From Streptomyces sp. NRRL S-87 (lineage in GTDB: Bacteria; Actinomycetota; Actinomycetes; Streptomycetales; Streptomycetaceae), in the NCBI RefSeq assembly GCF_000719335.1, contig NZ_JOGB01000035.1, positions 7,540 to 71,539 of the forward strand: 64,000 bases of DNA, written 5' to 3'. The notes under the pieces are model-generated. The model saw only the letters and a program-made list of their open reading frames with translations, did no database searches and was not told where the DNA came from. The position numbers and the translations under genes are program-made. Below, in pieces: positions 38,363 through 46,914 of the stretch (its first letter is position 1; each line of letters begins with the position of its first letter).

Positions 38363-39718
38363 TCACTGGTCGCGGTACATCTCCGCCACCAGGAACGCCA
38401 GGTCCAGCGACTGGCTCCGGTTCAGGCGCGGGTCGCAGGCCGTCTCGTAGCGCTGGTGCAGGTCGTCGACGAAGATCTCGTCGCCGCCGCCCACGCACTC
38501 GGTGACGTCGTCACCGGTGAGCTCGACGTGGATGCCGCCCGGGTGGGTGCCCAGCGCCTTGTGGACCTCGAAGAAGCCCTTGACCTCGTCGAGCACGTCG
38601 TCGAAGCGGCGCGTCTTGTGGCCGGAGGCGGCCTCGAAGGTGTTGCCGTGCATCGGGTCGGTGACCCAGGCGACGGTCGCACCGGAGGCGGTGACCTTCT
38701 CGACCAGCTCGGGGAGCTTGTCGCGGACCTTGTCGGCGCCCATGCGGACGATGAAGGTCAGCCGGCCCGGCTCGCGGTCCGGGTCGAGGCGGTCGATGTA
38801 GGTGAGCGCGTCGTCCACCGTGGTGGTCGGGCCCAGCTTGATGCCGATCGGGTTCGCGATCTGCGAGGCGAACTCGATGTGGGCGTGGTCCAGCTGGCGG
38901 GTGCGCTCACCGATCCAGACCATGTGGCCGGAGGTGTCGTACAGCTTCCCGGTGCGGGAGTCCGTACGGGTGAGGGCGCCCTCGTAGTCGAGCAGCAGCG
39001 CCTCGTGCGAGGAGTAGAACTCCACCGCCTTGAACTCGGCCGGGTCGGTGCCGCAGGCCTTCATGAAGTTCAGGGCGTTGTCGATCTCGCGGGCGAGCTG
39101 CTCGTAGCGCTGGCCGGACGGGGACGACTTCACGAAGTCCTGGTTCCAGGCGTGCACCTGGCGCAGGTCGGCGTAGCCACCGGTGGTGAAGGCGCGGACC
39201 AGGTTCAGCGTCGAGGCGGAGGCGTTGTACATCCGCTTCAGGCGCTCGGGGTCCGGGACGCGGGCCTCCTCCGTGAAGGCGAAGCCGTTGACGGAGTCGC
39301 CGCGGTAGGTCGGCAGGGTCACCCCGTCGCGGGTCTCGGTGTCCTTCGAGCGCGGCTTGGAGTACTGGCCCGCGATGCGGCCGACCTTCACGACGGGCAC
39401 GGAGGCCGCGTACGTCAGGACGGCGCTCATCTGGAGGAGGGTCTTGAGCTTGGCGCGGATGTGGTCGGCCGAGACGGCGTCGAAGGCCTCGGCGCAGTCG
39501 CCGCCCTGCAGCAGGAACGCCTCGCCACGGGCGACGGCTCCCATGCGGGCGCGCAGCTGGTCACATTCGCCGGCGAAGACCAGCGGGGGATACGAGGCGA
39601 GGTCCGCGACGACTGCGCGCAGAGCCTCGGCATCGGGGTACTCAGGCTGCTGCGCCGCGGGCAGGTCTCGCCAGGTCGCCTTTGCGGCGACTGCGTGGGT
39701 TTCAGCGTTCACGGTCAC
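38363..39718 (-). CDS. Class II DAHP synthase
   Basis: First enzyme of the shikimate pathway, joining phosphoenolpyruvate and erythrose 4-phosphate. The 451-residue protein shows the plant-like class II signature: WRDLPAAQQPEYPD, FLLQGGDCAEAF, VGRIAGQYSKPRS, NLVRAFTTGGYADL, WIGERTRQLD, GIKLGPTTT, WVTDPMHGNT and GGIHVELTGDDVTECVGG, ending in MYRDQ. The GTG giving MTVNAET is preferred since a TAATGT -10 ends 7 nt upstream; an in-frame GTG 6 nt later has GAGGTGA as a possible ribosome site. It is divergent from trpE, so pathway entry and the Trp branch share one control region. Confidence 0.95.
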   Translation of the reverse strand: MTVNAETHAVAAKATWRDLPAAQQPEYPDAEALRAVVADLASYPPLVFAGECDQLRARMGAVARGEAFLLQGGDCAEAFDAVSADHIRAKLKTLLQMSAVLTYAASVPVVKVGRIAGQYSKPRSKDTETRDGVTLPTYRGDSVNGFAFTEEARVPDPERLKRMYNASASTLNLVRAFTTGGYADLRQVHAWNQDFVKSSPSGQRYEQLAREIDNALNFMKACGTDPAEFKAVEFYSSHEALLLDYEGALTRTDSRTGKLYDTSGHMVWIGERTRQLDHAHIEFASQIANPIGIKLGPTTTVDDALTYIDRLDPDREPGRLTFIVRMGADKVRDKLPELVEKVTASGATVAWVTDPMHGNTFEAASGHKTRRFDDVLDEVKGFFEVHKALGTHPGGIHVELTGDDVTECVGGGDEIFVDDLHQRYETACDPRLNRSQSLDLAFLVAEMYRDQ

Positions 39719-39731
39719 CTCGTAAACATTA
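39719..39731 (-). promoter_or_regulatory. Leaderless -10 (TAATGT) for DAHP synthase
   Basis: TAATGT on the minus strand (39731 to 39726) ends 7 nt before the GTG. The predicted +1 is 39719, one base before the start codon. Confidence 0.5.
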
Positions 39732-39817
39732 CGTCGTGCGGCGCGCAGTCCACTCCATCGACCAAAGGATGAGACGGCCGTCTCCCCTTCCGGCCGCACC
39801 CGGCAGGTGCCGGGGTG

Positions 39818-39830
39818 TAGGGTGCGGGGC
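39818..39830 (+). promoter_or_regulatory. -10 (TAGGGT) of the trp leader
   Basis: TAGGGT (39818-39823) ends 7 nt before the leader-peptide ATG, so the leader itself appears to be translated from a leaderless RNA. No clear -35. Confidence 0.55.
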
Positions 39831-39887
39831 ATGTTCGCGCACTCCAACCTGGACTGGTGGTGGACCGCTCATCCGGCGGCCCACTGA
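39831..39887 (+). CDS. trpL: trp operon leader peptide with three Trp codons
   Basis: An 18-residue open frame, MFAHSNLDWWWTAHPAAH, with three adjacent TGG codons, placed between a promoter and a terminator hairpin ahead of the anthranilate synthase gene. This is the standard ribosome-mediated attenuation arrangement: ribosomes stall on the Trp codons when charged tRNA-Trp is scarce and the downstream terminator does not form. A trp attenuator in front of an anthranilate synthase gene has been described in Streptomyces venezuelae. Confidence 0.9.
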   Translation: MFAHSNLDWWWTAHPAAH

Positions 39888-39910
39888 CTGCGCGTACCAG
39901 AAACCACGCG

Positions 39911-39933
39911 AAGGCCGCCCGAGGGGCGGCCTT
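39911..39933 (+). terminator. trp attenuator terminator
   Basis: Perfect 10-bp stem AAGGCCGCCC / GGGCGGCCTT with a 3-nt loop, followed by CTTCTTCC, 23 nt after the leader stop codon and 55 nt before trpE. Confidence 0.88.
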
Positions 39934-39988
39934 CTTCCGTTTCCGGGGCCGTTCCTCTCCACCGATCCGATGCCGGAAGGAACCCCCG

Positions 39989-41875
39989 ATGGACCTCAGC
40001 AGGCTGCTGGACCCGCACTGCCCGCCCTTCGCCCTGCTCCGCCGCCGCACGCCGGGCCGCGACCACGACACCGTCGAGCTGCTGCTCGGTCCGGTCCACG
40101 AGGCCGCGGCCCTGGCCGACCTGCCGGTGCGGGAGCTGCCCACCCTCGCGCTGGTGCCCTTCCGGCAGATCCGCGAGCGGGGTTTCGACGTCCGCGACGA
40201 CGGCACGCCGCTGAGCGTCCTGGCCGCCGAGGAGGCGTACGAGCTGCCGCTCGCCGAGGTGCTCGCCGCCCTGCCGGACCACGCGGTACGGGTCGAGGGC
40301 GGCGCCTTCGACGTGCCCGACGCCGAGTACGCGGAGACCGTCCGGCGCGTGATCGAGGACGAGATCGGCCGCGGCGAGGGCGCGAACTTCGTCGTCCGGC
40401 GCACCTTCACCGGCGAGATCCCCGGGTTCTCGCGGGCCGACGCGCTCGCCCTGTTCCGGCGGCTGCTGGCGGGCGAGCGCGGGGCGTACTGGACGTACGT
40501 CGTGCACACCGGCGACCGGACGCTGGTCGGCGCCTCGCCCGAGGTCCACGTCCGGATGGCGGGCGGCACCGTGGTGATGAATCCGATCAGCGGGACGTAC
40601 CGGTACCCGGTCGGGGGCCCGACCGTCGAGTCGCTGCTGGCCTTCCTGGGCGACCGCAAGGAGACCGAGGAGCTCTCGATGGTGGTCGACGAGGAGCTCA
40701 AGATGATGTGCACGGTCGGTGACATGGGCGGCGTGGTGGTCGGCCCGCGCCTGAAGGAGATGGCCCACCTCGCGCACACGGAGTACGAGCTGCGCGGCCG
40801 CTCCTCCCTGGACGTGCGGGAGGTGCTGCGGGAGACGATGTTCGCGGCCACCGTGACCGGCTCGCCGGTGCAGAACGCCTGCCGGGTGATCGAGCGGTAC
40901 GAGGCCGGGGGCCGCGGGTACTACGCGGGCGCGCTCGCGCTGCTGGGCCTGGACGCCAACGGGTCACAGACCCTGGACTCGCCGATCCTGATCCGCACCG
41001 CGGACATCGCCGCCGACGGCACGCTGCGGGTGCCGGTGGGGGCCACGCTGGTACGGCACTCCGACCCGGCGGGCGAGGTGGCCGAGACGCACGCGAAGGC
41101 GGCCGGGGTACTGGCCGCACTGGGCGTGCGGCCGGCGGCGGCCCCGCTGCCGGCCGGCCCGGTGGCGCGGCTGGCCGACGACCCGCGCGTGGTGGCGGCG
41201 CTGGCGGCGCGGCGCGGCGACCTCGCCCCGTTCTGGCTGCGGATGCAGGAGCCGGTGGCTCCGGTGGCCGGGCACGCGCTGGTGGTGGACGGCGAGGACA
41301 CGTTCACGGCGATGCTGGCACACGTGCTGCGGGCCGCGGGGCTTTCGGTGACCGTACGCCGCTACGACGAGCCGGGGCTGCGGGAGGCGGCGCTCGCCCA
41401 CGAGGGGCCGATCGTGCTGGGGCCCGGCCCCGGCGACCCGGCGGACCCGACCGACCCGAAGATGCGGCTGCTGCGGGGGCTGGCGCGGGAGCTGCTGGCG
41501 GGGCACCGCGGGGGGCTGCTCGGGGTGTGCCTGGGGCACGAGCTGATCGCGGCGGAGCTGGGGCTGCCGCTGGTGCGCAAGGCCGAGCCGGCGCAGGGGG
41601 CGCAGGTGTCCGTCGACCTCTTCGGCGCGGCGGAGGTCGTCGGCTTCTACAACACCTACACCGCCGCCTGCGACTCCGGGACGGCGGCCGAGCTGGCCGC
41701 CCGCGGCGTCGAGGTCTCCCGCGACCCGCTGACGGACGAGGTCCACGCCCTGCGCTGCACGGCCCGCGGCTTCGCCGGCGTCCAGTTCCACCCCGAGTCC
41801 GTCCTGACCCTGCGCGGCGCGGCCCTCCTCTGCGACCTCGTCCGCTCCCTGACGGCCGCGGCCCGCCCGGCGTAG
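39989..41875 (+). CDS. trpEG: Anthranilate synthase, fused TrpE-TrpG
   Basis: Converts chorismate and glutamine to anthranilate. The 628-residue protein joins a chorismate-binding domain (about 1-425; GASPEVHVRM, NPISGTYRYP, DEELKMM, FAATVTGSPVQNACRVI) to a glutamine amidotransferase (about 440-628; GPGPGDP, nucleophile Cys in GVCLGHE, NTYTA, QFHPESVL). The ATG has GGAAGGA upstream. Such fusions occur both in Trp synthesis and in phenazine-type pathways (PhzE); the Trp-codon attenuator argues for the Trp pathway here. No other trp gene lies in the window. Confidence 0.93.
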   Translation: MDLSRLLDPHCPPFALLRRRTPGRDHDTVELLLGPVHEAAALADLPVRELPTLALVPFRQIRERGFDVRDDGTPLSVLAAEEAYELPLAEVLAALPDHAVRVEGGAFDVPDAEYAETVRRVIEDEIGRGEGANFVVRRTFTGEIPGFSRADALALFRRLLAGERGAYWTYVVHTGDRTLVGASPEVHVRMAGGTVVMNPISGTYRYPVGGPTVESLLAFLGDRKETEELSMVVDEELKMMCTVGDMGGVVVGPRLKEMAHLAHTEYELRGRSSLDVREVLRETMFAATVTGSPVQNACRVIERYEAGGRGYYAGALALLGLDANGSQTLDSPILIRTADIAADGTLRVPVGATLVRHSDPAGEVAETHAKAAGVLAALGVRPAAAPLPAGPVARLADDPRVVAALAARRGDLAPFWLRMQEPVAPVAGHALVVDGEDTFTAMLAHVLRAAGLSVTVRRYDEPGLREAALAHEGPIVLGPGPGDPADPTDPKMRLLRGLARELLAGHRGGLLGVCLGHELIAAELGLPLVRKAEPAQGAQVSVDLFGAAEVVGFYNTYTAACDSGTAAELAARGVEVSRDPLTDEVHALRCTARGFAGVQFHPESVLTLRGAALLCDLVRSLTAAARPA

Positions 41876-41894
41876 CCGCCGCCGTACGGCCTCT

Positions 41895-41932
41895 GCGCAC
41901 GAGCGCGGCCGGGTCCGGCCGCGCTCGTGCGC
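41895..41932 (+). terminator. Hairpin terminator after trpEG
   Basis: Perfect 16-bp stem GCGCACGAGCGCGGCC / GGCCGCGCTCGTGCGC with a 6-nt loop, followed by TTTCG, 19 nt after the stop codon. Confidence 0.85.
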
Positions 41933-41973
41933 TTTCGTGCGCGACCGTGCGGGGTCGCGCGGGGGTCGCGGTC

Positions 41974-42056
41974 GTCCGTGCGTGGTCGCGGTCGTTCGCG
42001 CGGGGGTCGCAGCCGTTCGCGCGGGGGTCGCAGTCGTTCGTGCGGGGGTCGCGGTC
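41974..42056 (+). repeat. 21-bp tandem repeat, about four copies
   Basis: Units beginning at 41974 (20 bp), 41994, 42015 and 42036 of the type GTTCGCGCGGGGGTCGCAGTC, with a few substitutions. It lies downstream of the trpEG terminator; partial units extend left to about 41938. Confidence 0.85.
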
Positions 42057-42415
42057 AACCGACTGGTGCCGGGGCCGACTTCGTGCCTAAGATCCACAAG
42101 CCCACTGACCAGGGCTTATCTCGTACAACATTGCTACACGGGGGGATTTTCTTCTTCACCCGCGGCGGGTTCCGCCGTATCGGCCGGCCACCGGCCGCCG
42201 ACGACCCGGCACCGGCGCACAGCGCCGGTCCCCGCCTCTCGCGCGGGGCAGCCCTGACCAGGCGACCGCCGGGTCGGCCGATACCGCCGCCGCGGACCGA
42301 CCGAACGACCGCACAGCGGCCGCCCGCTCCCAGGGGACTTCGCACCCCCGAGCCGGCGACCTTGTCATGCTCGCGCAAGGCGTGGGCATGAGCACAAAAT
42401 CGGGGATTCTTCACT
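42057..42415 (+). other. GC-rich, possibly structured leader of the secreted hydrolase gene
   Basis: About 360 gene-free nt. Bases 42174-42187 (CCGTATCGGCCGG) can pair with 42271-42285 (GGTCGGCCGATAC), enclosing smaller GC-rich hairpins. A promoter near 42105-42135 is likely, but I cannot place its elements with confidence. The leader does not match the c-di-AMP riboswitch that precedes some Streptomyces wall-hydrolase genes. Confidence 0.4.
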
Positions 42416-45400
42416 TTGCGTCTCACAAGACGAACACTCATATCTCTGGCCGCCGTCACGACCTGCGCCGCCCTCTCGGGCGGACTGCTGCAGGCCGTGC
42501 CGGCCGCCGCCGTACCGACGTCCGTCGCCGGCCCGGACCCCCGGGTTCCGGTCGCGCCGCCGGCCCGGGTCGCCGACCCGGACCGGAAGCTCGGCAAGGA
42601 CTGGCGGACCAGTTCCGACCGCGCGGTGACCGCCGCCGCCGACTCCGACGGCCTTCGCATCCTGGTAGCCGACAGCGGCAAGGCGTACGCCTGGAAGGTC
42701 GCGGCCACGCTGTCCGAGCCGGGCATGCCCGCGGACTCGTGGATCGGCAACCAGTGCCTGATGGACCACGACCACGCGGCCGTCGTCTACGCACCCCGGA
42801 CCTTCACGAACAAGCCGGACCTCATGCAGGGCGGCGCGTTCGCCGCCGTGGTGAACCTCGCGACCGGTCATGTGACGAAGCTGCCGTTCACCGCGTCGCT
42901 GGCCTACTTCGACCCGTCGTGCAACACGACGACGCGCACGGCCGCGTTCACCTCGTTCCGCGACATGAACGACCCGCACCTCACGCAGACGCGCGTGGTG
43001 ACCGTGAACACCTCCGGCCGCACCCTCGGCCGGGCCACCGCCCGCGGCGAGCTGACCAGTGCCGTCCCCGTGCCCGGCGGCGTGGTCGCCGGCCGCGGCC
43101 GGAACCTGGTGCACCTGGCCGCCTCCGGCGCGGTGCGCAGCCTGGCCGTAGCGGAGAGCACGCCGTTCGACATCCGCCCCGGCGCCGACGGGCGGATCGC
43201 CTTCGCCGACCGCAAGGGCACGTCCACCGTGCAGGCGAAGGTCCTGCCCGGCCGCGGCAAGCCGGTGCTGCTCGCCTCGGGCAGGCTCGGCGACCTGGGC
43301 CTGACCCAGGGCGAGGGGGGCCGGGTGTTCCTCACCGGCCACCCGGAGGGCACCCCCGCCACGAAGGGCACCGGGGTCACCCGGATCAACGCGCCCGCCG
43401 ACACGGACGTGTCGTCCCACGGCAAGCTGGCCGTCGACGCCGTCCTCACCCCCGGCATCCGCGCCGGTCTGGCGCACATCGGCAACGCCGGCAAGGGCTT
43501 CACGAAGGCCGAGCCCGCCGCGCAGACCCGGTCCTCCGGCGGGCCGGAGACGGCCGCCGGCCGCACCGAGCCGGTGACCGTCACCAGCACCGCGACCAGC
43601 ACCGGCACCAAGCTCGCCCAGCGCGTCGAGCACGTCGCCGGCGACGGCTCGGGCACCACCGGCTCCCCCGCCCTCGCCGCGGCCCGGACCACCGGCGCCC
43701 GTCCCCAGGGCACCGCCTTCGCCGCTGCCGCGGCGTCGAACGACCCGGTCGACGGCGACCGCTGGTGCTCGGTGTCCCGCAACGACGTCAACGCGCAGGC
43801 GCTGCAGCCGACGCCCAACCAGGTCGAGTGGGCCGTCGACATGGCCGTGCGCGGCGAGCTGCGGGGCAAGTGGATCCGCCAGGGCGGCTACCGCAACCAG
43901 GCCGGTCTGGGCTCCATCGACCCGCAGGGCCTCTTCCCCCCGCCGACCCTGAACGGCGGCGGGAAGATCCCGGCCAACGTGCTGCTCGGCATCATGGCCC
44001 AGGAGTCGAACCTGTGGCAGGCCGAGCGGGGGTCGATCCCCGGTCAGATGGGCAGCCCCCTCGCCGCCGTGGACGGCTACTACGGCCACAAGACCGTGGC
44101 CGGTGACCCGGACGCCTACTGGCGGATCAACTGGGACAAGTCCGACTGCGGTTACGGCGTGGGCCAGGTCACCGACGGCATGCGCCTCGCGGGGCACGAG
44201 AAGGTGGATCCGGCGACCGGGGCCAGGGAGACGAGCCTGTCCCCGTCCCTGCAGAAGATCATCGCGGTCGACTACGCGACGAACATCGCCGCCTCGATGA
44301 AGATCCTCGCCGACAAGTGGAACGAGGTCCACAAGAGCGGTCAGAAGATCACCGTCAACAACGACGACCCGTCCATGGTCGAGAACTGGTTCACCGCCGT
44401 GTGGAACTACAACCTCGGCTTCAACCCCCCGTCGGAGGCCTCGAAGCACGCCGGCCACTGGGGCCTGGGCTGGTACAACAACCCGGCCAACCCGCTGTAC
44501 AAGAAGGGCTGGGGCCACCCCTTCATGGACACCACCGCGGGTGGTGCCGAGGCGATCCGCCACGCCGCCCACCCGCAGGACTGGCCGTACGAGATGAAGG
44601 TGATGGGCTGGGCCGCCTGGTCCATCGACACCGGCTTCTCGTACTCCACCGACGGCCGCCAGGACTGGCCCGGCGAGACCGGCTTCTCCTCGGCCGGCTT
44701 CCGGCCCGCCTGGTGGACGAGCCCGGCGCAGCGCACGAACGTCTCGCCGAAGCTGGACGTCTTCTGCAACAAGGCCAACAACTGCAACCCCGACACCCCG
44801 CCGAACTGCCCTGACGCCGAGTGCTACGCGCAGTACTGGTGGAACCAGCCCAACGCCACCTGGAAGACGGCCTGCGCCGTCGACTGCGGCCACGAGAGCA
44901 TCAAGTACCAGACGCTCGTCTCCGAGCCGGGCAGCGGCACCCGCCTGCAGAACGGCACACCGGTCTGCGAGGGCGCTCCGGCCGGCTCCGACGTCGTCCT
45001 CTCCGTACCGAGCGGGACGGAGACGTGGGGCAGGTGCGGCCAGGCCAAATCCGCCGGCTCGTTCACGTTCGGCTTCAACGCCGACACCGCGGGCCGCTAC
45101 GAGGCGAAGGCCGACCTGCACCAGGTCGGCGGCGGGTACGGCGGCCACTTCTGGTACGCCCACACGCGTGACGCGGCGCACCTCGGCGGCCCCGACGGCC
45201 GCATGACCATCAACGGCACCTGGACCCTCCCCAAGAAGCTGGGCTGGGCCCGCGTCCTGGTCCACCTGCCCGACACGGGGGCGCACACCCGCCAGGCCAC
45301 CTACACGGTCAACGGGAACGACAGCACCAGCAAGAACCGGGTCGTGCTCCAGCGCGCCGGCGGCTGGGCGAGCCTGGGCGTGTTCAAGTTCACCGGCACC

Positions 45401-46447
45401 CCGGAGGTCGTGCTGTCGAACACGACCAAGGACGGCACCGCCGACGAGGACATCGCCTGGGGCGCCGTGGCCTTCCAGCCGCTGGCGGCCAAGCCGCAGG
45501 ACGTCGTCGTGGCCATGGGTGACTCGTACTCCTCGGGAGAGGGCTCCAGCGCGCCCGGCGGCAAGGACTTCTTCCCGGAGACCGACTTCTACGACAAGGT
45601 GAACGACAAGGCCTGGAACTCCTGCCACCGCTCCAAGATCGCCTGGTCGCGCCAGGCCACGCTGCCCGGCCAGACCGCGCCGGTCGGCACCCTGGCCGAC
45701 AACTTCGACGCGAAGCTGGACTACCACTTCGTGGCCTGCTCCGGAGCGCGGACGTACAACATCACGGGCAGCGGGCAGAACAGCGAGGTGCCGCAGGTCG
45801 AGGCCGGCTACCTCGACAACAACACCACCCTGGTCACCATCAGCGTCGGCGGCAACGACGCCCGCTTCACCGACATCGTCACGAAGTGCGTCATGCCGAC
45901 CCTCACGAACTGCAACGCCAACTCGATCGGCAACATCGACCCGACCAACGGCAAGTCCCTGCCCGGCGAGACCGGGCCGATGCAGGACTGGGCCCCGAAG
46001 TGGCTGCACGACGGCGTTCGCCCGCAGATCGTCAAGGTCCTGAACGCCATCCACGCGAAGGCGGGGCACGCGAAGGTGGTCCTCATGGGCTACCCGCGCC
46101 TGCTGTCGACGGAGGCCGGTCAGGCCTACCCCGGCACCTGCGTCCTCAACATGGAGAAGCCGGAAGGGGAATGGCTCACCAAGGTGGCCGACACCCTCGC
46201 GGCGGAGATGAAGGGCGCCACGCAGGACGCCGGCACCTGGGCCGTCTTCTCGGACCCGCGTGACGAGTTCGGGAACAACACCATCTGCGGAAACCCGGAG
46301 ACCGTGCACAACATCGTGAAGACCGGCCTGTCCAAGGCGGACAACACCGGGGTCCTCGAAGTCGGCATGGCCTCCTTCCACCCCAAGCCCGCGGGGGCCC
46401 GGCGGTACGCCGACAGCCTGGAGCACACGCTCCAGGGCAAGGACTGA
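42416..46447 (+). CDS. Secreted lysozyme-like / golvesin-like / SGNH hydrolase fusion
   Basis: A 1343-residue exported protein. Residues 1-32 form a signal peptide with a twin Arg (TRRTLISLA) and AAA cleavage region. A beta-rich region (about 60-350) and an Ala/Thr linker follow. Residues about 510-700 resemble a lytic transglycosylase/lysozyme fold, with Glu in GIMAQESNLW (about 528) and YGVGQVTDGM (about 579). Residues about 880-1025 match golvesin/Xly-type domains. The C-terminal SGNH hydrolase has AMGDSYSSGEG (Ser about 1038), SVGGNDARF and the His in SFHPKP. TTG start, GGGGA 9 nt upstream. Likely cleaves and de-esterifies wall polymers; the substrate is inferred. Confidence 0.82.
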   Translation: MRLTRRTLISLAAVTTCAALSGGLLQAVPAAAVPTSVAGPDPRVPVAPPARVADPDRKLGKDWRTSSDRAVTAAADSDGLRILVADSGKAYAWKVAATLSEPGMPADSWIGNQCLMDHDHAAVVYAPRTFTNKPDLMQGGAFAAVVNLATGHVTKLPFTASLAYFDPSCNTTTRTAAFTSFRDMNDPHLTQTRVVTVNTSGRTLGRATARGELTSAVPVPGGVVAGRGRNLVHLAASGAVRSLAVAESTPFDIRPGADGRIAFADRKGTSTVQAKVLPGRGKPVLLASGRLGDLGLTQGEGGRVFLTGHPEGTPATKGTGVTRINAPADTDVSSHGKLAVDAVLTPGIRAGLAHIGNAGKGFTKAEPAAQTRSSGGPETAAGRTEPVTVTSTATSTGTKLAQRVEHVAGDGSGTTGSPALAAARTTGARPQGTAFAAAAASNDPVDGDRWCSVSRNDVNAQALQPTPNQVEWAVDMAVRGELRGKWIRQGGYRNQAGLGSIDPQGLFPPPTLNGGGKIPANVLLGIMAQESNLWQAERGSIPGQMGSPLAAVDGYYGHKTVAGDPDAYWRINWDKSDCGYGVGQVTDGMRLAGHEKVDPATGARETSLSPSLQKIIAVDYATNIAASMKILADKWNEVHKSGQKITVNNDDPSMVENWFTAVWNYNLGFNPPSEASKHAGHWGLGWYNNPANPLYKKGWGHPFMDTTAGGAEAIRHAAHPQDWPYEMKVMGWAAWSIDTGFSYSTDGRQDWPGETGFSSAGFRPAWWTSPAQRTNVSPKLDVFCNKANNCNPDTPPNCPDAECYAQYWWNQPNATWKTACAVDCGHESIKYQTLVSEPGSGTRLQNGTPVCEGAPAGSDVVLSVPSGTETWGRCGQAKSAGSFTFGFNADTAGRYEAKADLHQVGGGYGGHFWYAHTRDAAHLGGPDGRMTINGTWTLPKKLGWARVLVHLPDTGAHTRQATYTVNGNDSTSKNRVVLQRAGGWASLGVFKFTGTPEVVLSNTTKDGTADEDIAWGAVAFQPLAAKPQDVVVAMGDSYSSGEGSSAPGGKDFFPETDFYDKVNDKAWNSCHRSKIAWSRQATLPGQTAPVGTLADNFDAKLDYHFVACSGARTYNITGSGQNSEVPQVEAGYLDNNTTLVTISVGGNDARFTDIVTKCVMPTLTNCNANSIGNIDPTNGKSLPGETGPMQDWAPKWLHDGVRPQIVKVLNAIHAKAGHAKVVLMGYPRLLSTEAGQAYPGTCVLNMEKPEGEWLTKVADTLAAEMKGATQDAGTWAVFSDPRDEFGNNTICGNPETVHNIVKTGLSKADNTGVLEVGMASFHPKPAGARRYADSLEHTLQGKD

Positions 46448-46459
46448 CCGGAAGCGACC

Positions 46460-46505
46460 GGCCGGGGGCCCGAGCAGCTGAGTACCGCTGCTCAGGCCCC
46501 CGGCC
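46460..46505 (+). terminator. Hairpin terminator after SGNH fusion gene
   Basis: Inverted repeat with 19-nt arms (46460-46478 and 46487-46505, GGCCGGGGGCC... / ...GGCCCCCGGCC), one G-T mismatch, 8-nt loop, 12 nt after the stop codon. Confidence 0.85.
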
Positions 46506-46529
46506 TCCCGAGACAGGACAATCGGAGAC

Positions 46530-46823
46530 ATGAAGCGAGAACCGCGTCCGGCCGACGGGCCGACGGCCGTCGCCGTGGGCATCGTCGACCTGGTGGTCGT
46601 GGCGATGCTGGCGACCGCGTACGTACTGTCCGGGCTCAGCATCGGCGCGCCGGACGCCCGCGAGCTGCACGACACGGAGGTCTACCGCCACACGGTCGTG
46701 GTGGTCACCGCCGTGTTCGCCGGCGCGGGCGGCGCGGTGGCCGCGCTGTTCCGCTTCCGCAAGACGAGCGTCACCCACCTCGTGGTGACCGGTCTCGCCC
46801 TGCTGGCCTTCGTCGCCCTGTAG
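46530..46823 (+). CDS. Small two-helix membrane protein
   Basis: A 97-residue protein of unknown function. After a basic N-terminus (MKREPRPADG) comes a membrane helix (about 15-36), a polar loop (SIGAPDARELHDTEVYRHT), a second helix (about 55-73), a short basic loop (RFRKTS) and a third hydrophobic stretch at the C-terminus. GGAGA lies about 3-7 nt before the ATG. Strong terminators on both sides make it a one-gene transcription unit. No family was recognised. Confidence 0.7.
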   Translation: MKREPRPADGPTAVAVGIVDLVVVAMLATAYVLSGLSIGAPDARELHDTEVYRHTVVVVTAVFAGAGGAVAALFRFRKTSVTHLVVTGLALLAFVAL

Positions 46824-46844
46824 GGCCGCGTCCCCTCCGCCGGA

Positions 46845-46875
46845 GAGAGCCCCAGGTCCCGGACCTGGGGCTCTC
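46845..46875. terminator. Bidirectional hairpin terminator
   Basis: Perfect 15-bp inverted repeat GAGAGCCCCAGGTCC / GGACCTGGGGCTCTC around one base, between convergent genes. Confidence 0.85.
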
Positions 46876-46914
46876 GCGCGTCCGACCGGCGGCCCTCCGG
46901 CGCGAGGACACCCC

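Noticed and set aside
39989..41875. Phenazine or other secondary-metabolite locus led by a PhzE-like enzyme
   Set aside because: The Trp-codon leader and terminator and the absence of other phenazine genes favour primary tryptophan synthesis.
42057..42415. c-di-AMP (ydaO-type) riboswitch upstream of the wall-hydrolase gene
   Set aside because: The conserved aptamer blocks could not be found by eye; kept only as an unclassified leader.
42365..46675. 1436-codon open frame opposite the secreted fusion gene
   Set aside because: Low-complexity composition without domains; the plus strand encodes a protein with signal peptide and catalytic motifs.
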